Positions 12,168 through 24,367 of a stretch of DNA of 64,000 bases are shown here, in pieces (the first letter of the stretch is position 1; every line of letters starts with the position of its first letter). A program made the translations under genes and the position numbers. This stretch comes from Ulota crispa (Eukaryota; Streptophyta; Bryopsida; Orthotrichales; Orthotrichaceae), in the NCBI GenBank assembly GCA_963920765.1, contig OY987247.1:1302001-1366000 (forward strand), written 5' to 3'. The notes below the pieces were generated by a model. It was not told the origin of the DNA. It made no database searches and saw nothing but the letters and a program-made list of their open reading frames with translations.

Positions 12168-12391
12168 TGTTACGATACAAGATCAAGAGTCGACATTCCT
12201 TTCCTATTTTGAGATCATAACCTAATGTAGAAACAAACACTAAGAGACGCAAAGGTGACATTGAAAGTATTCCATTGTATTAAGCAAAATGTCAAGTGAG
12301 GAACAAACCTCCTCACTTGGTTTAAGAAGGAAAGAAGAAGGGTAACCAACCTCTAACCAACGTAACCGTCATTACAAACTAGTTTGTAACA
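12168..12391 (-). repeat. 3' LTR of the Ty3/gypsy element
   Basis: The LTR begins TGTTACG and ends TTTGTAACA in plus orientation, giving TGTTAC...GTAACA termini. It is the same length as the right LTR. Confidence 0.93.
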
Positions 12392-13269
12392 TTATCCCCC
12401 TTCTTAGGTAGAGTTTTCTTACTGTTCGGTGCCGGCGCCTCAAGGTGCTTCTTATGAAACTTTGCCACCGCTAGTGGTGCATTCTCTAAATTTGCCGCCG
12501 GCTCCCAAGAATTCTCTTCTGGTCCGTAGCCCTTCCAAGAGACTAGGTATTGCAATCTTCTTCTCCAACCAAAAATCCGTAAATTAAGAACTTTGCGGAC
12601 TTCCCATTCAACATCTCCATCAGGAGTGGTAATCGGTGGGGGTGGTAATTGGCGTCGTCCCGGAATGGAATCATGACGATATCTTTCAAACAAGGAGACA
12701 TAGAACACATCATGAATGTGCAATGTTTTTGATAATTGTAAGTGATAAACAACATTGGAGAGTTTAGCAATTATTGTAAATGGTCCCAAAAATTTTGGAG
12801 CCAGTTTCCAAGACGGCTCCGTTGTTGTTATATTATCGTGCCAAAGAAGAACCTTGTCGCCTATTTGAAATGTTGGTTGTAATTGTACCCCGCGATCATA
12901 GTTGCGTTTGGCGTCCTCTTCTGCAATTTTTATGATGACCTTAAGTTCTTTGTGGACTTGTTGTAAGTGTTGCATTCGATCTTCCGCCGCAGGCACTGTA
13001 GATGTGGTTGGTGTAGAAACCAAAAATGTCGGATGATAACCATAAGTGGCATAGAAAGGAGAGAACCCTGTTGCAAAATGACTTGCGTTATTATACGCAA
13101 ATTCCGCTATTGGGAGGAGATTGGCCCAATCATCTTGCCGGGTTGTAGTGAAAGTTTGAAGAAATTGCTCAAGCACTTGATTTACCCTTTCGGTTTGCCC
13201 GTCCGCCTGAAGATGAAAAGCCGTGGTTGGAGATAGCCGAATCCTAAGGAGTTTGCAAAGTCTTCTCAT
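12379..13269 (-). pseudogene. Integrase C-terminal part and chromodomain of the Ty3/gypsy element
   Basis: This 296-codon open stretch starts inside the integrase core. It contains QADGQTERVNQVLEQ with the third catalytic Glu, then the GPF/Y-like region (KFLGPFTII). It ends in a chromodomain whose key aromatics are visible (EWEVRKVLN, YLVSWKGYGPEENSWEP). The chromodomain marks the element as a chromovirus, a group that targets heterochromatin. The reading frame is cut off upstream by a stop, so it is a fragment of a larger pol. Confidence 0.9.
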
Positions 13270-13871
13270 AAACCTAGAAACAAAACTGGCCTACGATCCG
13301 AAATTACCTCCTCCGGTATGCCATGAAGCTTCTAAATATTATGTAGATATAATGAAGCGGTCTCGTTGGAGGTAACCGTTTCTTTTGTAGGAATAAAATG
13401 GCCTGGTTTTGTGTTTTTATCGACCACCACCATGATAGAGCCATGTCCACTGCTATTTAATAATTTTACAATGAAATCGGTAGAAATTCTTTTCTACGGT
13501 GCATGACCGGCCGGAATGGGTTGCATTAGTCCATATCTAGGATGATGAGTTGATTTCAATCGTTGACACAAGTCACATCCCTCAACGTACCGGTGAACAT
13601 AGCTGCGTAATGTGGGCTAATAAAAAATTCGGCTAACCAAATTTAAAGTTTTAGCTCTTCCTTGATATCCCGCAGCTGATGTATCATGCCGAGATCGCAA
13701 AATTTGCCGCTTAAGTTCCTCATTGTTTGGTACATATATCAAATCCTTAAAGCGAAGGATTCCATCATCCAACGTATATCCTTGAAGTTGTCGGCGTATA
13801 TCTCGGGGAAGTTGCTTGAGATTGTCTTTGAAAAATGACAATAGTGGTTGTAGTGTGGCATCCTCTTGCAA
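13270..13871 (-). pseudogene. Integrase zinc-binding and N-terminal core remnant
   Basis: The minus strand encodes an HHCC-like region (...LKRQILRSRHDTSAAG...) followed, after stops, by CDLCQR, STDF (first catalytic Asp) and VISDRR (second Asp). Several in-frame stops interrupt it. Confidence 0.8.
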
Positions 13872-14095
13872 TGCTGTCTTAAGTCGTTCTATAATCTGTA
13901 CATCCGCCTATGCCGGTTCATGAGACTCAAGTGCAGCCAATTGCAGTAAGGATTGGTTCTTTTTATTTTGTCCCTCGCTGACATCCACTCGTCTAAAAAG
14001 AGTGTCTGCCTTCCATTTAGCGATCCCGCCTGATGGTGAATTTCAAAGTTAAAAGCAGATAGGAATTCAGACCATTGAGCTTGGCGTCGGTATAA

Positions 14096-14383
14096 CTATT
14101 TTGTAGTAAGAAAATACTCCAAATTTTTGTGGTCCGAGAATACCCGGGTTTGATGCGGTGATCCTTCCAAATATACCCGCCAGTCTTGAAACGCCAAAAT
14201 TATACTTAAAAGCTTCTTATCATAAATATCATAGTTTTGTTGTGTTGGAGACATCTTTGAACTACAAAACACACAAAGGTGGAGATGCCCATCATCTCCG
14301 TGCTGCAAAAGAATAGCTCCTGTTACCACATCGGATGCATCTGCTTCTACAATGAAGGGTCGTTCAAAATTAGGATGGAGCAA
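14096..14383 (-). pseudogene. RNase H domain remnant
   Basis: The open stretch contains FIVEADASDVVTGAILLQ and VFSDHKNLEYF, standard Ty3/gypsy RNase H motifs (usually DASD...GAVL and TDHKNLEY). It is separated from RT by stop codons. Confidence 0.88.
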
Positions 14384-14443
14384 TACCGGTGCTTGGAGAA
14401 ATCTTGATCAAAATTCCATGAAAGCCCGGTCCACTTCTATGGT

Positions 14444-15082
14444 CTATTCAAATTTTTTATCCTTTTTTATCAGCAGGATAAGGGAAATGACAATCCTAGA
14501 ATAATCACATATAAAACGCCAATAAAAATTGGCAAAGCTAAAGAATGCTTGCACTTCCTTTACGGTTTTTGGTGTGGGCCAATCTTTATTGGTTTGAACC
14601 TTGTTCTGGCACATTTCTAACCCTTTAGCAGACACCACCATTCCTAAAAACTCAACGGATTGACAATGAAACTGACACTTTGATTCCTTGGCATAAATTC
14701 CATGTTTCTCCAATTGTTGAAGAATTTCCTGCACGACTTGTATATGTTCTTCCAAATCTATTGAAAAAATGAGGATACCGTCTAAATATATTACTACGGA
14801 AATGTCCAATAGATCTCCAAAGATCTCCTGCATGTAAGATTGAAATTGAGCAGGCACATTAGTTAATTGAAAAGACATCACTAAATACTCGAACAACCCA
14901 TACCATGTTTTGAATGCTGTTTTGAACTCATGTCCCAATGCCATCTGCACTCGGTGGTACGCATGTCTTATATTGAGCTTAGTGAAAATCTTTACTCCCA
15001 CCAACCGGTTTGTAAGTTCCGAAATAAGGAATAATGGGTAGCGATTTTGGATTGTGATTTTATTCAAATTTTGATAATCCAC
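14444..15082 (-). pseudogene. Reverse transcriptase remnant with altered active site
   Basis: Typical RT blocks are present: MDYQNLNKITIQNRYPL, FTKLNIRHAYHR and LMSF-like VMSFQLTNVPAQFQ. The catalytic box reads YLDG where Ty3/gypsy RTs have YLDD, and the normal 'FSKIDLRSGYHQ' Asp is Asn. Both changes would abolish polymerase activity. Confidence 0.9.
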
Positions 15083-15459
15083 GCAAACTCTGATAGAACC
15101 ATCTTTCTTCTTGGCAAATACAATTGGTGCCGATACCGGAGATTTGGACTGTCGAATCTATTATTTCCTCAAATTTTTCTCGAAATACTTGCAAAGCTCT
15201 TCTAATTCCGCCGGTGACATAGGTCGGAGACCAGTATTTCGTGGCTCCTGGTCCTGCTTGAATTCAATCCTCATGTTTGCCACGCCGTGTTTTGGCAACT
15301 CATTTGATGCCTGCTCACTAAAAGCTCCACTCTAGTCGCAGTATTCCTCTGGAATTGAAGAAATCCTTTGTATTAGAAAGACTCACCTCAAAAATATCGA
15401 GTGCATAAATCTCCGCATCCTTTGCCGAAAAACAAAAAGCGGCCGCTGACACAAAGGAG

Positions 15460-15790
15460 TGCGTTGGGGCAATTAAGTTTCTTGTAACGGGCCCGGTACC
15501 TTTCATTGGCTTACCGGGCCTTGTACTCCTAAGCCCCTTACCAGCCCCTGCACCCGGTATCTTTATGCCAGGTGCCGAGGAGGGTACCGGGGCGGGGCTC
15601 ACTACTTGGGCCCGTCCGGCAGGTCCCGGCAATCCTGGCAGGACCGCAGCGCTAGCGCCCGGGCTGCCTATAGGCCCCAACAGACCCGCAGCGTCGACGC
15701 GCAGGCTGTTTGCGGGTCCTGATAAGCTCGCGGCGCCTGCAAAGCCCGCGGCGCCTCTTCTTTCACTAATTTCTTTTTCGATTCTTCTTT
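15460..15790. other. GC-rich collagen-like patch between protease and RT
   Basis: About 330 bp of very GC-rich DNA sits inside the AT-richer retroelement. In one minus-strand frame it reads Gly/Pro/Ala-rich (GLPGPAGRAQ, GSPGASAAVLPG). Several short repeats of 'GGCGCCGCG' and 'CCGGGTACC' types occur. It may be a captured host fragment or a degenerate spacer between PR and RT; I cannot assign it. Confidence 0.5.
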
Positions 15791-15980
15791 CGTGAACTTT
15801 GCTTTGTGAATGCAGTGCACTCGTGGAAATCCCACCATCCGTTGACCGTCGCTAAGCATCATTCCCAACTCCGGAATAGAGGTTCATTATTTCATGCATT
15901 GTACAATTTGCTTTACAATACGCTGAGTTGAACATTACACTCATTTGTTACCAACAAATAGTTGGGTCGTGACGAATCAA

Positions 15981-16355
15981 TCAAGGGATGCTCAAAATAA
16001 ATGGGTATCTTTTTGTGTTGGTGATATCCGCCACCAACTTCTCACGATGACTTCCAATTACAAATTCAACCATCGCTTCGTATATAATAAGTCCGGAATT
16101 AATCATTCGGCCATCAATCACCCGAATTTCTTTTGGTGCTCCCTTGAGTTTTAGGATTGCATTGCACTCCTCTGCAAACCTAGGATGCATGAAGATTCCT
16201 GTGGCTCCTGAGTCCATTAGGGTGGAGGCCGCCATGGAGTTGATTGTGGCATCCAACGTTACATGGGCCTCCGGATCCAAGGTAGCCTGTAGAGACAATG
16301 GAGTCAATACATTTCCCGGATCCTTGTGGATCACTAGAGGTTCCTTCCATTGCAA
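15981..16355 (-). pseudogene. Retropepsin-like protease remnant
   Basis: The aspartic protease motif LMDSGATGIFMHPRFAEE is clear (consensus DSGA). Around it are hydrophobic strands and an ADI...YPFILSIP segment similar to the 'YDVILGMDWL' region but degraded. Confidence 0.85.
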
Positions 16356-16462
16356 ACTTTGCTTATGATTAAGCTCATCATCCCCCCGTTTTGTGCTTGT
16401 GCTTTGCTTCGGGATTGTAACCGCCGCCGTCTGGATAATGCCCGGGTACTAAATCCTTTCAC

Positions 16463-17548
16463 TTAGTCCCAGGCTTCCTCTTTTCTCGATGCTGTTTCTT
16501 CTATCTTCATGGTAGCCAAAATTGAAAGTGGCCTAGAGGGATTTGTGGGGCACTTAGCTCTTATATGTCCTAGTTCGCCGCAACCCCAACATCGCACCTG
16601 GCGTTGATACTCTAGCCGTTCCGCTGCCGTTTTTGCCAAAGCTTGCGTGGCTTGAGTCGCGCCAAGCTCCATAGGCACTAGGCCCAAATTTGCTTGAGAC
16701 CTTGCACTTGAATCACGAAAAAATGTGGTTGGAACTCTAACATTTTGGGAATCGAATTGTACCCGCCGATTTTGCCGTGGGCCCCATAGCCTCTCATCAA
16801 TCCGAGACACCATTGCCATCCAATCTTGAAGTCTTTATGGTTGGATTTCTACGATGGCTATGGAATCCAAGATCTCATCTTTGAGTCCTCCTCGAAACCG
16901 AGCCACCAAGCTAGCTTCATTCCATTCGACTTGAGCGGCATATTCATTAAACGTAGAAATATATGATGCCGCCGAACCGGTTTGCCTAAGTCGACCTAAA
17001 TGGTCGTCTGCATTACCTTGTCTATTCAAGTCACCGTAAACCCCAATAATAGATTTCTATAAAGCATCATAGTCCGTCAACAGCTCATGATCACGTCCTT
17101 CATCAAGGGCTCGCAAAAGTGGCATCGCCCAATTTTGTGCAGCCTTTATCATATATGAAAGAGCATAAGTGATTTTATTGGCATCAGAATTATAAGTGCG
17201 TGGTTTACCTCGGAATACCAAACGCAATTGTGCAAGCCATCGGTACACGTCGTTACCCTTCTTTCCGGAAAACTTATCCGGTTCTGCTACTTTTTATTCT
17301 TTGATATGAAATCTATCACCTCGAGGCTCTTCCATTCTTCTTGGTGCTCGCGCTTCTTTCCCGAATGTGGATGACGCTACTAGTCCTGGCTCCAACGTCG
17401 CACGCTCTGAAAGTTCTTGCACCAAGTGGGGAATTGCCACTTGAAACACATTTTGAATTTGTTGTTGTATGAATGAGGCCAACTCCGACCCCACCTTTTC
17501 CGGCATTGTAAGCCCTCGTGGATCTCCGGCTACGTGCTCACGATCCAT
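16463..17548 (-). pseudogene. Gag remnant with zinc knuckle
   Basis: Three open stretches (17548-17294, 17248-17057, 17029-16835) carry a retrotransposon Gag core (ALSYMIKAAQNWAMPLL, TGSAASYISTFNEYAAQV). The fourth (16819-16463) has a CX2CX4HX4C zinc knuckle, CWGCGELGHIRAKC. Stops separate them, so Gag is not intact. Confidence 0.88.
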
Positions 17549-18038
17549 GGTAGCTCAACCTAACTTCACAACATGACTTCTCCAACCTTTTTCACCCACC
17601 ACAATCTTGCCATTGTAGACAAGTATTATTGAAACTTGCAATATAATTTACTTGATACAAGTATTTTCTAACCTTAACCTTATTTCATTTATGCCTCTAT
17701 TCTTCTTTTCTTCCTAATCACTACCAATTAATTGGCTGTTATCCTACCTACCAACCACGGTGAATGCATCAAAACCTAAAATCACCTCCTCGATAGAACC
17801 AATAAACAACCCCAAGAACACATTGAAATGTTGAGTAGAACATGCCAAAATTTTAGAAAATGAAAACCGCACAAATTGTTTGCTACTCCTACCACCATAG
17901 AAAATTTGCAAGAACTCTCGAGCCTATTTACTTCACAATAATTTTCCGAAAAGCAACATCCCACATTTGTCAAAACCAAATACATCCCTACCCGGTTGCC
18001 TCCTCATCCAAATGTGGACTCTCAAGGATTTGACATTA

Positions 18039-18262
18039 TGTTACAATACAAGATCAAGAGTCGACATTCTTTTCCTATTTTGAGATCATAACCTAATGTA
18101 GAAACAAACACTAAGAGACGCAAAGGTGACATTGAAAATATTCTATTGTATTAAGCAAAATGTCAAGTGAGGAACAAACCTCCTCACTTGGTTTAAGAAG
18201 GAAAGAGGAAGGGTAACCAACCTCTAACCAACGTAACCGTCATTACAAACTAGTTCGTAACA
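18039..18262 (-). repeat. 5' LTR of the Ty3/gypsy element
   Basis: This is the partner of the 12168-12391 LTR, with the same 224-bp length and termini and about six substitutions. As the element reads on the minus strand, it is the promoter LTR. Confidence 0.93.
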
Positions 18263-18267
18263 CTAAG
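18263..18267 (+). repeat. Target-site duplication CTAAG, right copy
   Basis: CTAAG follows the right LTR end (..CGTAACA) and matches the left copy. Confidence 0.9.
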
Positions 18268-18604
18268 CCACTAAGATTTTTTCCCTCACAAATTCCTCCT
18301 CTCAGGTAAGGACATGTGTACCAAAAAAACACTGGAACTCAATTGGGGGCCTGCTTTGGGGTGATCACCCCAAATCTTCAAAAGTCCCAAAATGACCATT
18401 TTGTCCTAATTTAACAATTATTCCGTTATAACATGTCTCCCTAGATTTCTAACATTGATTTTTCAACCTACTAATTGTAAAAAGAAGATAATATATAGCA
18501 TTTGTAATGCTTGTTTTCAGTGTTACCATTGAAGTTGCACAATACAAGTTCTCCTTCATTATTTGCATTTGGAGAAGTGATGTGGTATCAAAATCTTTTC
18601 TCAA
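18268..18604. other. Intergenic DNA, nothing recognised
   Basis: Mixed-composition intergenic sequence between the retroelement and the first TTAA element. No exon or repeat boundary is recognised. Confidence 0.5.
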
Positions 18605-18986
18605 TTAACTCCTAAATGTCGGGGGTGGTCACCGTGCTTGACCCAGAGTAGTGTTTTACAATGAACAGTGATCTCTACAATGCTGCCCACACATTATTTA
18701 TTATTTTTGAAAGATGCAAAAGTCAATAGTGCAAGCTGCCCTCACAAAAATTGTAACTAGGGCAACATAGAACTTTCAATCACGGTTATCAACCTTCTCA
18801 CAAACTAGAGTTTAAAAAATGTGAAGATAATTTATAAGTCTATTTTTGACATTTCAAAATGGAGCACTTCTCCATGACCACTTTTGAAAAAAAAAAAAAA
18901 AACTTAAAAGCTTTCTTTTCAATCCAAAAACAGTTTTTTTCCCACTAAAAGTATGCAAACCGTCCACTTCGACCTTTAAGGGTTAG
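18605..18986. mobile_element. TTAA-bounded MITE (diverged copy of the 20975 family)
   Basis: It begins TTAACTCCTAAATGTCGGGG and ends CCTTTAAGGGTTAG. The interior aligns by eye with 20975-21333 and 22262-22669 (shared 'GTCAATAGTGCA', 'TTCTCACAA' and 'GGAGCA...CCATGACCACTTTTG'-like blocks). The right TTAA is mutated to TTAG. Confidence 0.55.
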
Positions 18987-19154
18987 GACTTTTAAATGAC
19001 CAAGTATTAAAAACTTGATACTTCTTTATATGCCGGTTTGGAACCTCACATGCACACTCTGATTCTAATTTCAAGACCATTGAGCGTATGATGTTACAAT
19101 TGTGATATTTTAAAGGACTTCATTCTAACTAACACAAGTATTTTAGACTATCTC

Positions 19155-19375
19155 TTAACCCCTGAAGGGCTCTTGGGCTTTGGAGATACAATACCAAATA
19201 TGGTCGTAACCAATATTCAGAAGTTTGAATAATCTGGAAATTAAGTGTTACAATTATATATATTGAAGGGTTGTATGATGGGGGGGTGCATAAAAAAAAT
19301 TGGAAAGCCCTCAAAGCAGCTCAAATACATCTGTATATATGGCCGCAAAGGGCTTTTGGGCCATTCAAGGGTTAA
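19155..19375. mobile_element. TTAA-bounded MITE, 221 bp
   Basis: The ends are TTAACCCCTGAAGGGCTC and GGGCCATTCAAGGGTTAA, inverted with a few mismatches, exactly bounded by TTAA. It is non-coding. Confidence 0.65.
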
Positions 19376-20974
19376 TGCCTGTTTCTACTTGCTTGTAGTA
19401 AAAAGCTATGATTTTTGTTAAGAATAACAAAGTAGGTGCACAAAAGATACTTATAACTTGCAAATATTAACAACTTCATTTAACAAGGATGAATAGTTTT
19501 GGTACTTATTGTTCACACTATTGGCAAAGTTAAAGTCATTAGTATTAGTTAATTCATCATCCTCACCAACTTTACATAATACCATGATTAGTACTATCAA
19601 ATATTTGTTATTCTTAATTTGGGACTTTAAGATTCTTAGTAAAGAATTATTAATGTGATCATAGTTTATTACAATTTCTACATACTAAAACCAAAGCTAA
19701 CTATTACCATCAACCTTGCCAACTAGGTTCAGTTCTTAATTACTGACTCAAGTGAGAATGCCAATTAAAATTGACCACCTAATACTCACCTAAACCCGCT
19801 CATAAAAACAAGTGGAAACCAGCCTTCATTATCCCATATTGTCCCACAATATGTAGTAGGTTAGGTTTGTTTACTAGTTTATTATTCAGTCACGAGTAAT
19901 GACACACATTGGTAATTTCAAACTGAAGTATTAAATGTTACATTTCTACATCACTTTTTGACATTATTTTTTTGTGATCTTGGCGCTTTACAAAGCAAAA
20001 GTTTTTTATATGAGCAGATTTCACCTCCAAAACAAGGCATCAAGGTGGACAACTTCAATCTATAATAATGTAGCATAATTAATTTATTATTACCAATTGC
20101 AGTTTCTAACTAGTATCCATTTTCTTCCATGTCATTTTTCACCAAACTAGATGTTTCGGTAATGATTTTTTTTGAAAGCACAAGGAAGCTACTTATCATA
20201 AAATGTAAATGCTTTTTTATATGTTTATACTAGTCTATTTGAAAATACAGAAAACTAGAAAGCAACCAAGAGTCCAAGTTCTGTCTTTGCTAAAACATCA
20301 ATTATTTATAAAGATTTGGCACCTTGAATTCAATTTTTTTTTAATTTTTTTTAATTTTGCATTGTTCCATTTAACTTCATTGTTTTAGTCCTTCGCACCA
20401 AATTCCAAGAACAAAGGACGGAGATGCTATCTGTAAGAATTTGAAACAAATGTTTTAAATCAATTTGACAATAATCTCTCTATAGAAATCCTTAATTATG
20501 AATCATTTGTATAGATAATTTCTAAAAATCATGTTTTCTTTGCATTTCAACTTTAAGAAAGTTTGAGGAAGCCATATGTTATAGCACATCTAGTACGTTT
20601 GTTTTTCAAAAAACCTCAAATATTAGGGATAAATAGAATCACCTTCACCTGAAGAGATTCCGTTTACGCGGGTGTAAAGCTAGCATTTTTCTTCCTCTAC
20701 AACTATGAAATTAAACTCAAAGATGACTAGCATTGAAAGAGGCTAAGACACCTTGAAAGTGTTGCAAAGAAGATCAATGACTTGTTGTAGAATTATGAAG
20801 GAGAGAAAGATGTTGGGTAGACGCGCCCATTATCACCTAGTATTCAATTTTGTTGGCATGTATGACTAGCATACAGTTTAGAAGATAATAAATATGCCAA
20901 AATGTAAACAAAGGCAATTAATAAGTGGACGGTAATGGATGTTTCACATTTAAGCAAGGGTTAGAATTTAGCCC
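19376..20974. other. AT-rich intergenic DNA, nothing recognised
   Basis: No coding exon, RNA gene or repeat boundary was recognised in this 1.6-kb stretch. Confidence 0.5.
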
Positions 20975-21333
20975 TTAACCCTTAAACGTCGGGCTCATCC
21001 CCGTGGCCAGCCCGCTACAATGACTTCTACAATGATTTTCAAGGATTTTAGAATTATGATTGGTGCAACAAGTGCCCAACTAACTCCAAAAGTGAACAGT
21101 ATAGGCTGATCTCATAAAATTTGTAGGAAGGGCAGTATGGATCTTCTCACAATTTGGATTGTCTAAAAATATGAGTGTATTTGATGAAGTTATTTTTTGC
21201 CTTCTTTGATGGAGCATGTGTTTATGGTCACTTATGGGAAAAAATCAGAAGAAAATTTGCTTTCTTCTACTGCGCAGAATGTTTTTTCAAAAGCAAAGGA
21301 CAAAAAACGTCCTTCTGGACAATTAGGGGTTAA
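20975..21333. mobile_element. TTAA-bounded MITE, left unit of a triplet
   Basis: It begins TTAACCCTTAAACGTCGGGC and ends CAATTAGGGGTTAA. The interior matches 22262-22669 over most of its length ('AAAAATATGAGTGTATTTGAT' versus the same block with small changes). It shares its right TTAA with the next element. Confidence 0.7.
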
Positions 21334-22265
21334 CCCCTAAAGGACTGAGCCATTTTTTTAGTGTAAATCACTCAAAACTGCCACTTTTGGGGGGTTAGTG
21401 AGAATGTAATTTTTTTTGAAAATTTGGGAAATCCAACTACAAGCTCTTACCCTAGATTGGATTAGGTACTTTTGGAAAAAAATTAGGTCATTCCAGATGG
21501 ACATGAGTGAGATATTTACATCTAAAGTGAAAAGAATTTTTATTTTGCATGCTGCCCCAAAATTTCAGAAGCCTTTGACCATTCTTACATGAAAATAATT
21601 GCTCTATGCAACTTTGCGCTTTATTTTTCCCATGTAGGAGATCAAGTTAGCTATGTGTGGGAGAATTTTCAAATCAATTAGAACTATACAACACATAGGA
21701 AAAATCAGTAAGTAAAAAGAAGTAGAGAATGAGTCAAATCACTAAATTGTTAAGAAATTAATTATAAAAATGAAAAATGAAAATCCCAACGATTATAATG
21801 TTGTGATAAACAATCTACATCCTTTGGTTTTGATTTTTTTTCCAAAATATCAAAAATTGAGTAAAATAAAGGACTTCAAAGTTTATTTTAGAGTAGAGAT
21901 TCCATAATTGCCCGCAAACAAAAACTCCTCATAACTTTCATGTCATTGATTGAAATTGAATGATTAAAAGCTTCTCACCTGTAAAAAAATCTAAAGAACC
22001 AATATCAAAATTTAATTATTAAAAAAATTAAATTAAAGAAGTCTTTGGGCTACCCGGGCGGGCAGTCCTCTCTTGCTTTTCAGATTTTCATGCATAACTT
22101 CTTCAATAATTGTCGGAATGAGGAAAAAATTAGATGCCCTCGTAAATCTTTGAATTCTCCACCTTCAATAAAAGTTTCAAAAAATCACACAAAGTAGCTT
22201 ATCCAAAAGTACATACGTGAACTCCCACCTGTCCCCCAAAGGGACAACAGTCCTTTAGGGGTTAA
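21330..22265. mobile_element. TTAA-bounded element with perfect 18-bp terminal inverted repeats
   Basis: TTAACCCCTAAAGGACTG at the left is exactly inverted at the right (CAGTCCTTTAGGGGTTAA), 936 bp in total. TTAA target sites plus CCC-type ends are the signature of piggyBac-superfamily elements. No transposase is encoded, so it would be non-autonomous. Part of the interior matches the element at 28421-29719 in reverse orientation. Confidence 0.8.
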
Positions 22266-22669
22266 ACATCCGATGAGTGGCCATGGCTTGCCCATACTGT
22301 AGCTTTCAATAGTGTTTGTATTGTAACTTCAACAATGTTTATATTGTAGCTTCAACAATGTTTTGATTGATGGGCACCAATATTATTGCTTCTAAAAGTT
22401 TCAAAAGTCGATAGTGCATGCCGATCTCATGAAAATTGCAATAAGGGCAGCTTGGGATCTAACACTGTGATTTCAGATTTCTCACAATCTGAGTTACCTA
22501 AAAATATGAGTATATTAGATAAGATTGTTATTTGCCTTCTACAGTGGATCATGTGTTTACGATCACTTTGGAAAAAAAAAACAAATGAAAAACAACTTTT
22601 TTCTATCGTACGTGATGCTTTTTCAGGGCTAGAGGACAAAATACGTCCTCATGGGCGTTTAGGGGTTAA
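22262..22669. mobile_element. TTAA-bounded MITE, right unit of a triplet
   Basis: It starts at the TTAA shared with the 936-bp element and ends GGGCGTTTAGGGGTTAA. Its interior is homologous to 20975-21333, so two related units flank the 936-bp element. Confidence 0.68.
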
Positions 22670-24367
22670 ATAGATTGTCGTGTGGTGGCCACAAGCCTCT
22701 CCGCATTGGCTTCTTGAATGCAGGTCAGATTAGGCTACAATAGCAATTGGGATGCCTTTCTGAGAGCATCTCCATCTTTGCTCACCACACCTGATGCGTT
22801 CAAATATTACAACAATTACATCTATGTTTGAAGGGCCTTCACGATTCTTGTTCTATACTCATGCACTTCAAACATGGTCATTGTTTTTCAAACTTGTCCT
22901 AGAAATAATCATTTGACCATCCACCAAGGAGAGTATAAGATAAAACTCACTAAACTTGGGATAAATAGTATTTTGAAGGGCCATTGCTTCAACGTTTAAT
23001 TTCTTGGTGAATTTTTGCCAGAATTTTACCTGGAAAGTGAGATGGCTATTGATACACTAAGAAATTTTAGTGAAAATTTTGACGAAATTGCCATTTTTCT
23101 ACATGAGTTGAAACATGATTTGCCACATCTTGGATAAAAGTAGCTTATATTAGAAGTTTTTTGGATGAGCTTCTGCTGATATTTCATTCATTCCAATTTT
23201 AGCAAAATTTTCCTTACCTGCTTGCATTCTAAGGTGCGGGTCGCTCTACCTTGACAATAACAAACATTAAACCTTGCATTGCTTGACAAGCTAGAATTGT
23301 GTTCTATGAGAATATTTTGAGGGGCCATAGCACTTATCATCCAAGTATAGCAAGTGTCAGGCCCTTAGCATGTGAGGGTAGACATCCTTTGATGCATTTG
23401 ATAAAATGCAATGAGACAACATTCTATAGGTTTTAGGGATGGTTTGTCCTAGTTTTTTTTTTTTTTTTTTTTTTTGTCAAAGTAGAGTGACCTTCATCCA
23501 AGTATACAAGCAAGTAAGGAAAATTGAATGAAATTGGATGGAATCGAGAATGTGTACACATTCATCCACACAAAAATACTGGTATTAGTTACTTTCATGT
23601 AGGGCTGGCAAACTTGGGGTTTATTTGGTGGGAAGGGGTTTGGCAATCTCATCCACTTTTGCACCCAAATTTTTTAGTGTAATAGTAGCTAGTGTCACAT
23701 TGAAAATAGTCAATAGTGTCACATTGAGAAGATTTAAGAAAATCTTTGCTAAGAAAAAAGCCACGATTTACACTAAGTTGCAACTGTGCAAGTCTCACCT
23801 CAACATGAAATCCCAACTTAGTTGGGTTATTAAGGGCAAAAAGAGATTCTAAAGAAAGTCATGAATATTTTATACAAAAATATTGTTGGGACTTGGGCTG
23901 AAAGTTGGGTTTAGAAAAATGGTTAACCAAAGTTTAAAGTGAAGTCCCAACTTCTTTGGCACCAAAATTTCTAAAAAATGTTGTCAAATAAGCAACTGGA
24001 ATGTGAGATGTGAAACATAGTGTGCAGCGCCAAGTCCCAACTTTTGACTTTGCACCAATTAGATTTTGAGATTTTAGTGAGGAGTGGGACATAGAGTCAA
24101 TTGCCCCCTTCCACTCAAAAGTGTTATGAGAATTTGTCTTGTTTGGTCAAAACCTCATATGAAGATCCATAGTATAGTAGAAGAGAGCAATGTGTTGACA
24201 AAGCTGGCAATTAGTTCATTGTTAGTTGGTTACAATGCAAAATAAATTTGTTTGAACTTTGAAACTATCAGAAAAATCTTCAAAATTTTCAAAAACATGT
24301 ACAACTATAGTATAAATGTAGGCAATAACACGTGCGGGCTTGGGAAAAAGTGGTTGAAAATGGAAAA
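22670..24367. other. AT-rich intergenic DNA with a poly-T run
   Basis: No gene is recognised. A T run of about 23 lies near 23453-23475. Confidence 0.5.

Larger units (their letters stand above)
12168..18262 (-). mobile_element. Decayed Ty3/gypsy chromovirus-type LTR retrotransposon
   Basis: Two direct 224-bp LTRs flank gag, protease, RT, RNase H, integrase and chromodomain remnants read on the minus strand. The 5-bp duplication CTAAG occurs on both sides (12163-12167 and 18263-18267), so the element is complete from insertion to ends. A purine tract (AAGAAGGGGGATAA on the minus strand) abuts the 3' LTR. I saw no convincing primer-binding site. LTRs differ at about six positions (roughly 2.7%). 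Multiple stops and frame breaks separate the domains, and the RT active site is altered, so it is inactive. Confidence 0.95.
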
